DNA of 15,228 nucleotides. Origin: Bacteroidales bacterium (lineage in GTDB: Bacteria > Bacteroidota > Bacteroidia > Bacteroidales > UBA932). Positions within the stretch are counted from its first letter, which is position 1. Each line of letters starts with the position of its first letter. Shown here piece after piece: positions 6,868 through 13,457 of the stretch. A program made the translations under genes and the position numbers. A model generated the notes under the pieces. It searched no databases. It saw only the letters and a list, made by a program, of their open reading frames with translations, and was not told where the DNA came from. Location: contig JAGCCD010000110.1 of assembly GCA_017651785.1 (NCBI GenBank), positions 1 to 15,228 of the forward strand, read 5' to 3'.

Positions 6868-8802
6868 CTATTTCCTGATTCTCTGGCCTGTCACGGCACG
6901 TTTCTGGATGGGCCCGTTCCACAGCATCTTGCCGCTTGAGGGCGCTTCCCTGACATTCTGTGACGCCTTACTGAAGAGTTTGGGAGCCGGCGCCGGCGAA
7001 TAGGAGGGTCCCAGATACTCAAAGTATACGCTACTGGCCACATCTAAATAATCATCATTCGTATTGTCATAAAGGGCCAAGTACAGTCCTTCCAAATCAA
7101 TGGAGAGCTGATGGTCGCCGGAAACCTCAATTATAATTAAGTCCGGACCTAAATAACCGTCATTGGTGATAAGATAGAGCCAAGACTCGATGTCTTCATC
7201 CCCGGATCCGTACCATGCTATCGGCCCGGTTCCGACCCAAATACCGTTGCCAATGACGAGCACGTCTTTCCCTTTTTGTGTTGCAAACACAGCCTCAAAA
7301 TCAACGGGAACATCCATTATTGTTCCGGAAACCCTGACGTTTCCTAAAAAACCGTCAGTTTCTGTGATAGTAAGAAGGTCGCTACTGTAATAATCCTTAT
7401 ACATAGCGGATATTCCCTCCAAGTAATACTCACCTGCGATCTTGCCTGCAACATCCTCCTCCGAGGCGGGCTCAATATCATAATCCTCCCAATTATTGAA
7501 GTCCCAGATATATTCTTCAGACTGAAGGACGGGACCGGAGTAAACTACCACAATGTGTTCATCCCCATATACCGCATCTAACTCAAAGTCTACGGAACCA
7601 AAGTCAGACGGAGCGGATATGCTTATACTTCCTGAATCTGCATAATCTGGCTCATAATTATAGGAATCTGCCGAACCTTTCCAATCAAAATAGCAGTACC
7701 AGTTAGTGTCCAGATTAACCGGTAATTCATAGTCTCCAAGAAGATTCTCGTCAATATCGAAAGCAAACCAGTCGCAAAGAGGTTCAGTTGAAATGAAAGA
7801 AATACTGCTCAACTCGGTCCCGAGGAAGATGAAATCAAGGCCGGTAGAGTACTGACTCCGATAAACACCAGCCGACTTAAGCGGATGCCAGGTCTTGCCG
7901 CCGTCATAGGAAATGCGGTTGCCCTCAGGCACCTCTGGTTCATCGGGATCGGGATCAACGGGCTCGCCTGCCTGCAGAAGTCCGACATCGTGGATCTTGC
8001 TGCGCTCCACGCTCTTACTGCCGCTCATTGTGATCTCTACGGGATCCCCGGACTGACGGGTAAGCGTGAAAGTTACGCCGACAGAAAGTGTGCAGGGCGG
8101 TACGGCCATATAATACGTCTCTTTCTGGCTGAACACGCCTCCCGACGGAGCCTTGAGAACTATCTCGTTCAGGCCCTTCGAGAAGTCGTCCAGCACGGGC
8201 TCGCCGTCTTCCAGCACTACCGTAAGAGTGCCGCCGGGAATGGGAACAATTGCGGCCGCTCTTGTTGGAACGACAACGTCATATACCACAGCGCCCGACA
8301 GCGAAACTTCAGTAACGTCGTCATAGCCTACCTCGAAGGCGAGAAGTCCGCACACGTTCTGGAAGCTCAGGTCATTGCTCTCAGACACCGCAACGGCCGG
8401 GAATGCCTTTGGATCGTAGCTTCCGGCAACCGCCTGCTGCTCTGCCTTGAAGGCTATGCTGAAAGTACCCTCCGACGGAACGGAGTTACCCGACGCGGCA
8501 GGATATATGCCGTAAAGGCTGCCGCTGCCCGCGGGCAGTTTTCCCTTGAATGTGGCGTTTTCTGCCGGTGCTGTGTTGGTGGAAGTGAATTCTGCGACCG
8601 CACCTACGTATCCGGCCAGGATTTTGTCCGGCGCGTCCCAGAGGATCACATTATCCCCGCTCAGTGCACTTCTGGTAGCCTGGGCGTGGGTTGCAGTGAT
8701 GGTAGCGACTCCCGCATCAGACGGGACGATGGGCTTTTCCTGCGAGCAGGCTGCCGCCACCAGCGACAGCGCCGCAATTGCAAAGATTGATAGCTTTTTC
8801 AT
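6868..8802 (-). CDS. Surface lipoprotein with fimbrillin-like N-terminal domain and unassigned beta-rich C-terminal module
   Basis: The 644-aa product has a lipoprotein signal peptide (MKKLSIFAIAALSLVAAAC, Cys19, then SQEKP), so it is probably lipidated and sent to the outer membrane. Residues ~30-278 resemble Bacteroidota fimbrillin/Mfa-type domains: TRSALSGDNVILWDAPDKI, then SLYGIYPA, then LSFQNVCGLLAFEV. An acidic Pro-rich linker (EPVDPDPDEPEVPEG, ~280-295) follows. Residues ~296-600 are rich in Tyr, Asp and Gly and predicted mostly beta; I recognise no named family, though ~455-598 looks like the lipocalin-like repeats of Bacteroides lipoproteins. The last ~40 residues are basic and end KRAVTGQRIRK, unlike the acidic remainder. 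GC is about 40% in sampled blocks of the C-terminal module but 53-58% on both sides. Fimbrial tip subunit or adhesin is possible. It has its own promoter and terminator. Confidence 0.75.
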   Translation of the reverse strand: MKKLSIFAIAALSLVAAACSQEKPIVPSDAGVATITATHAQATRSALSGDNVILWDAPDKILAGYVGAVAEFTSTNTAPAENATFKGKLPAGSGSLYGIYPAASGNSVPSEGTFSIAFKAEQQAVAGSYDPKAFPAVAVSESNDLSFQNVCGLLAFEVGYDDVTEVSLSGAVVYDVVVPTRAAAIVPIPGGTLTVVLEDGEPVLDDFSKGLNEIVLKAPSGGVFSQKETYYMAVPPCTLSVGVTFTLTRQSGDPVEITMSGSKSVERSKIHDVGLLQAGEPVDPDPDEPEVPEGNRISYDGGKTWHPLKSAGVYRSQYSTGLDFIFLGTELSSISFISTEPLCDWFAFDIDENLLGDYELPVNLDTNWYCYFDWKGSADSYNYEPDYADSGSISISAPSDFGSVDFELDAVYGDEHIVVVYSGPVLQSEEYIWDFNNWEDYDIEPASEEDVAGKIAGEYYLEGISAMYKDYYSSDLLTITETDGFLGNVRVSGTIMDVPVDFEAVFATQKGKDVLVIGNGIWVGTGPIAWYGSGDEDIESWLYLITNDGYLGPDLIIIEVSGDHQLSIDLEGLYLALYDNTNDDYLDVASSVYFEYLGPSYSPAPAPKLFSKASQNVREAPSSGKMLWNGPIQKRAVTGQRIRK

Positions 8803-8869
8803 ACAACTACTAATATGATTTGATTGAAAGTGTTTGCGGCACTTCTGACTATTCCAAATCCAACACCCA

Positions 8870-8899
8870 CAAATATAACGCTTTACAATTAATAAACAA
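8870..8899 (-). promoter_or_regulatory. Promoter of the lipoprotein gene
   Basis: Minus strand: TTG (8899-8897), 19-base spacer, TATATTTG (8877-8870), matching the Bacteroidota consensus exactly. The predicted start of transcription near 8865 gives a leader of about 62 bases to the ATG at 8802. It lies back to back with the plus-strand promoter at 8925-8954. Confidence 0.75.
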
Positions 8900-8924
8900 A
8901 TACTCTGCGGGTTTTATAGGATTA

Positions 8925-8954
8925 TTGCCTTGGCAAAGAATTTGTTTATCTTTG
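8925..8954 (+). promoter_or_regulatory. Promoter of the DUF4294 gene, apparently leaderless
   Basis: TTG (8925-8927), 19-base spacer, TATCTTTG (8947-8954). The GTG start codon of the downstream gene begins only five bases after the -7 box, at or next to the expected transcription start. The mRNA would then have almost no 5' leader. Confidence 0.75.
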
Positions 8955-8958
8955 CGGC

Positions 8959-9699
8959 GTGAATTTGAAAGCAGTCATATTAGCTTTGTGCCTGACGGCA
9001 GGAATTGCCGTTCCGCAGGCCGCCGGGGCGCAGTCTAGGGCGCAGGAGGCGAGCGAGCGGGTGTCCGCCCTGGCCGCACGGCAGCCCAAGGGGTTCCCGA
9101 TGTACTACGAGGTGCACGACGGGGACACCACCTTCTTTGACACGCTGGATCCCATATGGGTCTTCCCGCGCGGGCGCGGATTCAAGAAAGGAAAGGACTG
9201 GCGCAAGGAATACAAACTCGTATACAATTTCAACAAGATATATCCCTACGCCCTTGTGGGCCGCAAGATGATGGCCCAGGTAGACAGCACCATCGCCGCC
9301 GACGCCAAGAAGAAATCGCTCCGCAACCAGTACATAAATCAGGTAGAAAAAGAACTGCTGGCCCTCTTCTCCCAAGACATCAAGAATATGACCACGTCGC
9401 AAGGCCTGCTGCTTCTGCGCCTGGTAGACCGCGAGTGCGGGATGAGCGCCTTCACAATAATAAAGGAATACGAAAACAGCTTCGCCGCCAATTTCTGGCA
9501 GCTTATCGCAAAGCTTTTCTCCCAGGACCTCAAGTCCCGCTACGACCCCACGGGCAAAGACGCCAAGATTGAGGAACTCGTGCAGATATGGGACGCCGGC
9601 ACCTGGGACCAGTTCTACTACTCAGTATTCTGGGAGGCGCCCAAAAAGACGGTCATCAAGACCGACCACCTGCAGAGTCAAGTGAAAAAGAAGAAGTAG
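8959..9699 (+). CDS. DUF4294 family secreted protein
   Basis: The 246-aa product starts with a signal peptide (MNLKAVILALCLTAGIAVPQ, cleavage probably after AAGA). The mature part has the DUF4294 pattern: YNFNKIYPYALVGRKM, INQVEKELLALF, then TTSQGLLLLRLVDRECGMSA and FAANFWQLIAKLFSQDLKSR followed by YDPTGKD. The family is confined to Bacteroidota and has no established function. Start choice: a TAG stop lies in frame at 8917, and the GTG at 8959 is the only start that gives the full signal peptide; the TTG at 8965 is an alternative. The Lys-rich C-terminus (QVKKKK) lies in a 44-base tail-to-tail overlap with the lpxH-like gene on the other strand. Confidence 0.85.
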   Translation: MNLKAVILALCLTAGIAVPQAAGAQSRAQEASERVSALAARQPKGFPMYYEVHDGDTTFFDTLDPIWVFPRGRGFKKGKDWRKEYKLVYNFNKIYPYALVGRKMMAQVDSTIAADAKKKSLRNQYINQVEKELLALFSQDIKNMTTSQGLLLLRLVDRECGMSAFTIIKEYENSFAANFWQLIAKLFSQDLKSRYDPTGKDAKIEELVQIWDAGTWDQFYYSVFWEAPKKTVIKTDHLQSQVKKKK

Positions 9700-10399
9700 C
9701 CGCGTCAAACACGGCGTGCGGCGCTCCTCCGCCAATCCAGTCCTCAAGAATCACAAAACGCGACCCCGTCGGGAGCACCGCGTCGAATCCGCTGTGATAG
9801 TGGCCGAATATGCAGTAATCCTCGCTGCGGCCCAGGACGAAGCGGTACAGGGGCTCTCTCTCATCCCCTTTGAATACGTAAGAACCGTGGCGTTTGCGGC
9901 CGCTGCCGGACCAGGCCCGGGCCAGGCGGTATGCAATCCAGGGATGCAGCGTGCTGAAGAGCCACTGGAGCGCCTTTGAGTGGAACATCCTCAGGGCGAG
10001 GGCGTAAAAGAAACCGCCCGAACCGCCGAGCCTGTCTCCGTGGCCAAGGCAGAAAGACTTCTGCCCCAGCCGAACGGAATATGGCTGCTCAACCCTCTCT
10101 ATGCCAAGGCTTTGCAGGTACGAATACGTCCAGATGTCGTGATTGCCGGGAATAAAGACCACCTTCACTCCGGCGTCTTTGAGCGCAACCAGCTGCGCCA
10201 CCACAAGACCGCCGTCCCGAGGCACCACGTCCCGGTATTCGTACCAGAAGTCCCATATGTCCCCAAGAAGATACAGGGCGAGTGCATCGCGCGGGATACC
10301 TTTAAGGAACGCCAGGAAGCGGGCCTCACGCTCGGCGGGATCTCCTTCGCGAAGGCCGAGGTGGACGTCTGAGGTGAAATATACCAGGCTGCGCTCCAT
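9656..10399 (-). CDS. lpxH: UDP-2,3-diacylglucosamine diphosphatase (LpxH-like metallophosphoesterase)
   Basis: LpxH-type enzymes cleave UDP-2,3-diacylglucosamine to lipid X and UMP in lipid A synthesis at the inner face of the membrane. The 247-aa product has all calcineurin-like metal motifs: SDVHLG (D11, H13), LLGDIWDFW (D47), PGNHD (N86, H87), LGHGD (H120) and FGHYH near 210. Length fits the Bacteroidota LpxH-like family. The frame extends 19 codons upstream, but MERSLVYFTSDVHLG is the natural start. Its ATG at 10399 shares one base with the uppP stop (TGATG), so it is translationally coupled to uppP. A different nucleotide-sugar phosphatase activity cannot be excluded. Confidence 0.85.
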   Translation of the reverse strand: MERSLVYFTSDVHLGLREGDPAEREARFLAFLKGIPRDALALYLLGDIWDFWYEYRDVVPRDGGLVVAQLVALKDAGVKVVFIPGNHDIWTYSYLQSLGIERVEQPYSVRLGQKSFCLGHGDRLGGSGGFFYALALRMFHSKALQWLFSTLHPWIAYRLARAWSGSGRKRHGSYVFKGDEREPLYRFVLGRSEDYCIFGHYHSGFDAVLPTGSRFVILEDWIGGGAPHAVFDAATSSFSLDSAGGRS

Positions 10400-11199
10400 C
10401 AGGCAAGGAACAGGAGCACCAGAAGGCCCACTACTGCGCAGTACAGGCCGAACCACTTGAGTTTGGCCTTACGCACAAGGGCAATCATAACCTTGCAAGC
10501 GAAGAGGCCGCTCACAAACGCCGCGGCAAAGCCCAGAAGCAGGGGCAGCACGCCCACGGAAGAAGCCGCAAAGTCTCCTCCAACCACATCCAGGAACATC
10601 TCTCCCAGGATTGGAACAAGCACCATGAGGAACGAGAACTGCGCCATGCTCTCACGCTTCACGCCGCAAATCAGACCGGTGCTGATGGTGGTTCCGGAGC
10701 GCGACAGGCCCGGGATGACCGCCAGTGCCTGACCGATACCCACCACGAACGCCTGCCAGAAAGATATGCCGTTGCGATAATCCTTAACGCCTTTAACCCT
10801 GGACGAAAGATAATCGCTCAGCACAAGCAACAATGCAGTGACCAGCAGAGCGATACCCACAACGAGAAGGGAGCCGAAGGCCGCTTCTACGGAATCCTTG
10901 AAGAATACTCCCACTATGAGCACAGGAATCATTGACAGGCAGATCTTGGCGATGTAATCTGTCTCGTCGTTGTATTTGAACTTGAACAGACCGCACAAAA
11001 GCTGCCAGATCTGCTTGCGGAAAACCACTATGGTAGCGAGCACGGTGGCGGCATGGACGGTGACCTCGAATATCAAGTCTTCCGAGGGCTCCACTCCCAA
11101 AAGAGCCTTGCCGATCGCCAGATGTCCGCTGCTGCTCACCGGCAGGAATTCAGTAAGTCCCTGCACCAGACCGAGCAATAAAGCCTGAAGCCAATCCAT
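10399..11199 (-). CDS. uppP: Undecaprenyl-diphosphate phosphatase UppP (BacA)
   Basis: UppP removes a phosphate from undecaprenyl diphosphate, recycling the lipid carrier for peptidoglycan and O-antigen synthesis; it is a polytopic inner-membrane protein. The 266-aa product has the catalytic signatures near its N-terminus, GLVQGLTEFLPVSSSGH (Q13xxxE17), and PGLSRSGTT at 163-171. Several hydrophobic segments fill the rest. I take the ATG at 11199 (MDWLQALLLGL) as the start. A GTG at 11208 overlapping the DUF3098 stop as GTGA would add three residues and is a real alternative. Cotranscribed with DUF3098 and the lpxH-like gene. In many Bacteroidota truB follows uppP; here it does not. Confidence 0.96.
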   Translation of the reverse strand: MDWLQALLLGLVQGLTEFLPVSSSGHLAIGKALLGVEPSEDLIFEVTVHAATVLATIVVFRKQIWQLLCGLFKFKYNDETDYIAKICLSMIPVLIVGVFFKDSVEAAFGSLLVVGIALLVTALLLVLSDYLSSRVKGVKDYRNGISFWQAFVVGIGQALAVIPGLSRSGTTISTGLICGVKRESMAQFSFLMVLVPILGEMFLDVVGGDFAASSVGVLPLLLGFAAAFVSGLFACKVMIALVRKAKLKWFGLYCAVVGLLVLLFLA

Positions 11200-11204
11200 A
11201 ACCG

Positions 11205-11438
11205 TCACTTATCCTGTTTGTCCTCAAACCGGCCCATAACCGCAACCACCTCAATAACGATTCCGGCGAGTATGACGAGCGGCGCCGCCACCAGGCGGCG
11301 AAAGTCGAACATTGCGTAGTTGAACACATCAGGGTCCTTGCTGCCGCCCCCGGTCATAAGTATGTAGCCCGCTATCATAACGAGCAACCCGGCCAGCAAC
11401 AGCCTCAATCCCTTCTTGGACATTGCCATTTTTTCCAT
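11205..11438 (-). CDS. DUF3098 small membrane protein
   Basis: The 77-aa product has two hydrophobic helices, GLRLLLAGLLVMIAGYILMT and LVAAPLVILAGIVIEVVAVM, joined by a loop with GGGSKDPDVFNYAMFDFRR. This layout (MTGGGS..DP..FN..iF.fRR) fits DUF3098, a Bacteroidota inner-membrane family found between ftsX and uppP; its function is unknown. The start is one of ATGs at 11438, 11429 or 11423; I give the first. The frame extends upstream to a TTG at 11483 but that extension looks non-coding. Its stop overlaps a possible GTG start of uppP, so coupling is likely. Confidence 0.85.
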   Translation of the reverse strand: MEKMAMSKKGLRLLLAGLLVMIAGYILMTGGGSKDPDVFNYAMFDFRRLVAAPLVILAGIVIEVVAVMGRFEDKQDK

Positions 11439-11473
11439 ATTGTATATCTTAAAAAACCTATTCAGCGTAAAAA

Positions 11474-11641
11474 CTATAAGCAATTATTTGAGTTCAGCCT
11501 TTTAATAAAGTCTTCAACCAAAACAACTTCTTTATCATTTATCCCCAGCTCTTGAATGTCTTTCGAAGTCAAAGTCTGCATGAAAACAAATAAACAAATC
11601 TTTGGCATAAAAAAAGTATCAAGGGGATAACTGAATTGCAT
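11474..11641 (-). CDS. Possible 55-aa small ORF or gene remnant
   Basis: Between ftsX and the DUF3098 gene, a reverse frame from the ATG at 11641 to a TAG at 11474 reads MQFSYPLDTFFMPKICLFVF, continuing from an internal ATG at 11581 as MQTLTSKDIQELGINDKEVV and LVEDFIKRLNSNNCL. The last 35 residues look like an ordinary amphipathic protein segment, but no family is recognised. The DNA is much more AT-rich than the neighbouring genes. There is no Shine-Dalgarno or promoter for it. It could be a real small operon gene, the tail of a decayed gene, or chance. Confidence 0.25.
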   Translation of the reverse strand: MQFSYPLDTFFMPKICLFVFMQTLTSKDIQELGINDKEVVLVEDFIKRLNSNNCL

Positions 11642-11682
11642 GTTATTCAATGCTTAGACACCGGCATTGATATTCACTTAAT

Positions 11683-12564
11683 TCAATAGTATAATTCGTC
11701 CTTATTAAGCGAAACAAGCCTTCCTACGACCATGGTGGTGCTAAGGACACAGATGAGAACGCCGGTAACAACCACCACGCCCGCCACTATGGCAAGGCTG
11801 CGGGGCTGAAGGACAGCGAACATCTGGGGAAATTCCAGCTTGAGCAGGTACAGCGCAACGGCAAGGATTGCAAGGGCGAGTAGCGACGACACCAGTCCCT
11901 GGAATACGGCGCCCCGCACGAAGGGTTTTTTGATGAAGCCACGCGTGGCGCCCACGAGCTGCATTGTGTGGATGGTGAAGCGGCGGGAAAAAACACCCAG
12001 TCTCACTGTGTTGTTGATAAGCACGAAGGAGATGAAAAGCAGCAGCAGGATAAAGATTCCAAGGATGAGGGAGATTTTTGCGAGATTGTTGTTAAGTGTC
12101 TCTACAAGAGACTGTTGCCACTCAACTTCCTGCACTGCGGGCGAAGCCCCGAGCACGCGGCGCACCATGGCCACGCTGTCCGGATGCACGTAATCCGCGG
12201 CCAGGGTGATCTCCAGCGACAGGGGAACGGGAGAGGTCTCGAAGACCGAGAGGAAATCCGCTCCCAGCATCTTCTCCAGGTCTGCGGTGCCCTCCTCGCG
12301 CGAGACGAGCCGCGTTCCTTTGATGTAGGGCAGCGTCTGAATGGATTTCTGATATGCGGCGGCATCCTGCTCCGAGGCGTCCGGGGTAAGGATGACGGAC
12401 AACTGCATATTTTCCTTGAAATAATCCGATACCGCACGCGCATTTACAAGCAGAAGGGTTGCCACGCCTACCAGCAGAAGAACCAGGCTGATGCTGATGA
12501 CGCTGGAGGCGTATGCATTGCGCAGCCGCCGGCGGATAATCTTGCTTTCTTCCTTCTTGGCCAT
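11683..12564 (-). CDS. ftsX: Cell division ABC-transporter permease FtsX
   Basis: FtsX is the membrane subunit of the FtsEX complex that relays septal signals to peptidoglycan hydrolases. The 293-aa product has the FtsX topology: a basic cytosolic N-terminus, a membrane helix at ~21-41, an extracellular domain at ~45-165 (MQLSVILTPDASEQDAAAYQ, then VSREEGTADLEKMLGADFLS), and three more helices. Between helices two and three is the conserved FtsX loop, VRLGVFSRRFTIHTMQLVGA. The ATG at 12564 is preferred; the longer frame starts at a TTG inside the promoter -7 box. ftsE is not in the window, as is common in Bacteroidota where ftsX is unlinked from it. First gene of the minus-strand envelope operon. 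Confidence 0.93.
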   Translation of the reverse strand: MAKKEESKIIRRRLRNAYASSVISISLVLLLVGVATLLLVNARAVSDYFKENMQLSVILTPDASEQDAAAYQKSIQTLPYIKGTRLVSREEGTADLEKMLGADFLSVFETSPVPLSLEITLAADYVHPDSVAMVRRVLGASPAVQEVEWQQSLVETLNNNLAKISLILGIFILLLLFISFVLINNTVRLGVFSRRFTIHTMQLVGATRGFIKKPFVRGAVFQGLVSSLLALAILAVALYLLKLEFPQMFAVLQPRSLAIVAGVVVVTGVLICVLSTTMVVGRLVSLNKDELYY

Positions 12565-12582
12565 ATACTTCCGAATTGACTT

Positions 12583-12610
12583 CAAAGATACTAAATTATC
12601 GTTGTTTCAA
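12583..12610 (-). promoter_or_regulatory. Promoter of the ftsX operon
   Basis: Minus strand: TTG (12610-12608), 17-base spacer, TATCTTTG (12590-12583). The -7 box is a full consensus match; the -33 spacing is two bases shorter than the others in this window. The leader to the ftsX ATG would be about 14 bases. Its upstream part shares DNA with the divergent promoter at 12599-12628. Confidence 0.65.
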
Positions 12611-12628
12611 AAAAAAATCTTATCTTTG
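12599..12628 (+). promoter_or_regulatory. Promoter of the starch-synthase-like gene, near-leaderless
   Basis: TATCTTTG at 12621-12628 is a full -7 match. The -33 is weaker: TCG at the 19-base spacing (12599-12601), or TTG at 12602-12604 with a 16-base spacer. The ATG at 12635 lies six bases after the -7 box, so the transcript would start at or just before the start codon. Confidence 0.6.
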
Positions 12629-12634
12629 CACATA

Positions 12635-13456
12635 ATGTCAGAGAATGTAAAAAGAGTGCTGTTCGTAAATTCCGAGATGTGTCCCTATCTCCCGGAATCT
12701 CCCATAGCAACAGTGGCCCGCCAGCTTCCGCAGAGCATCCAGGAGCGCAAGAAGGAAATCCGCTCCTTCATGCCCCGCTACGGCTTCATAAACGAGCGTA
12801 AGAACCAGTTGCACGAGGTTATACGCCTGTCGGGCATGAACATAATAATTTCCGACATAGACCACCCCCTCGTCATAAAGGTTGCGTCTATTTCGTCGGC
12901 ACGCATACAGGTATATTTCATAGACAACGAGGACTATTTCCGCCGCAAGCACAAATTCCACGACGAGAGCGGCGCCTTTTTCGCAGACAACGACGAGCGC
13001 GCCATCTTCTACGCCCGCGGAGTACTGGAAACGGTAAAGAAGCTCCGCTGGGCACCGGACGTCATCCACTGCCACGGCTGGATTTCCCACCTCGTGCCCG
13101 CCTACCTCAAGAAGGCCTATAAGGACGACCCCATTTTCTCTACCAGCAAAATCGTCCTTTCCCTCTACGACGACACCCCGTCCGAGCCTTTCAACGACGC
13201 CTTTGCGTCAAAGGCGGCTTTCGGCGGCCTGCAGGCGGAAGACCTCAAGTACCTCCAGCGCAAGGCGGACGGCATAAATCTTGCTAAAACCGCCATTCAG
13301 TACGCCGACGGCATCATCCTCGCTTCGCCCACCATCCGTGCCGATGTGCTGAGGTTCGCGCGTTCGCGCAAGCTTCCGCTCATCCCCTACGACCAGCAGG
13401 CAATGGAGAATGGCAGCTACATAGAGGCGTACAACGCTTTTTACGACACCATCTGA
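12635..13456 (+). CDS. Short glycogen/starch synthase-like protein (GT5 N-terminal domain only)
   Basis: The 273-aa product resembles the N-terminal Rossmann half of GT5 glycogen synthases: KRVLFVNSEMCPYLPES, RSFMPRYGFINERKNQLHEV, YFIDNEDYF, and WAPDVIHCHGWISHLVPAYL. The C-terminal GT-B half is absent; such ~270-aa 'half' proteins are known in Bacteroidota. The ADP-glucose-binding KxGG motif that follows the SE-P segment in true GlgA is replaced by PESPIA. A catalytic role is therefore doubtful; a regulatory or divergent glycosyl-binding role is possible. The ATG at 12635 is chosen because it follows the promoter and aligns with the family start; the frame extends upstream through the promoter without meaning. 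DUF4270 follows one base after the stop. Confidence 0.85.
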   Translation: MSENVKRVLFVNSEMCPYLPESPIATVARQLPQSIQERKKEIRSFMPRYGFINERKNQLHEVIRLSGMNIIISDIDHPLVIKVASISSARIQVYFIDNEDYFRRKHKFHDESGAFFADNDERAIFYARGVLETVKKLRWAPDVIHCHGWISHLVPAYLKKAYKDDPIFSTSKIVLSLYDDTPSEPFNDAFASKAAFGGLQAEDLKYLQRKADGINLAKTAIQYADGIILASPTIRADVLRFARSRKLPLIPYDQQAMENGSYIEAYNAFYDTI

Positions 13457-13457
13457 G

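Noticed and set aside
7885..8790. 301-codon open frame on the plus strand, antisense to the lipoprotein gene
   Set aside because: It is a shadow of the GC-rich N-terminal half of the lipoprotein; the minus frame has a signal peptide, promoter and terminator, and this frame has none.
10400..10456. N-terminal extension of the lpxH-like protein by 19 residues
   Set aside because: The extra residues (MVRPVLRSSGPSGAPVPCL) lie inside the uppP coding end and do not resemble the family; the ATG at 10399 gives the normal start and an ordinary TGATG coupling.
12565..12585. FtsX start at the upstream TTG
   Set aside because: This codon lies within the -7 box TATCTTTG, so it would not be on the transcript; the ATG at 12564 is the sensible start.
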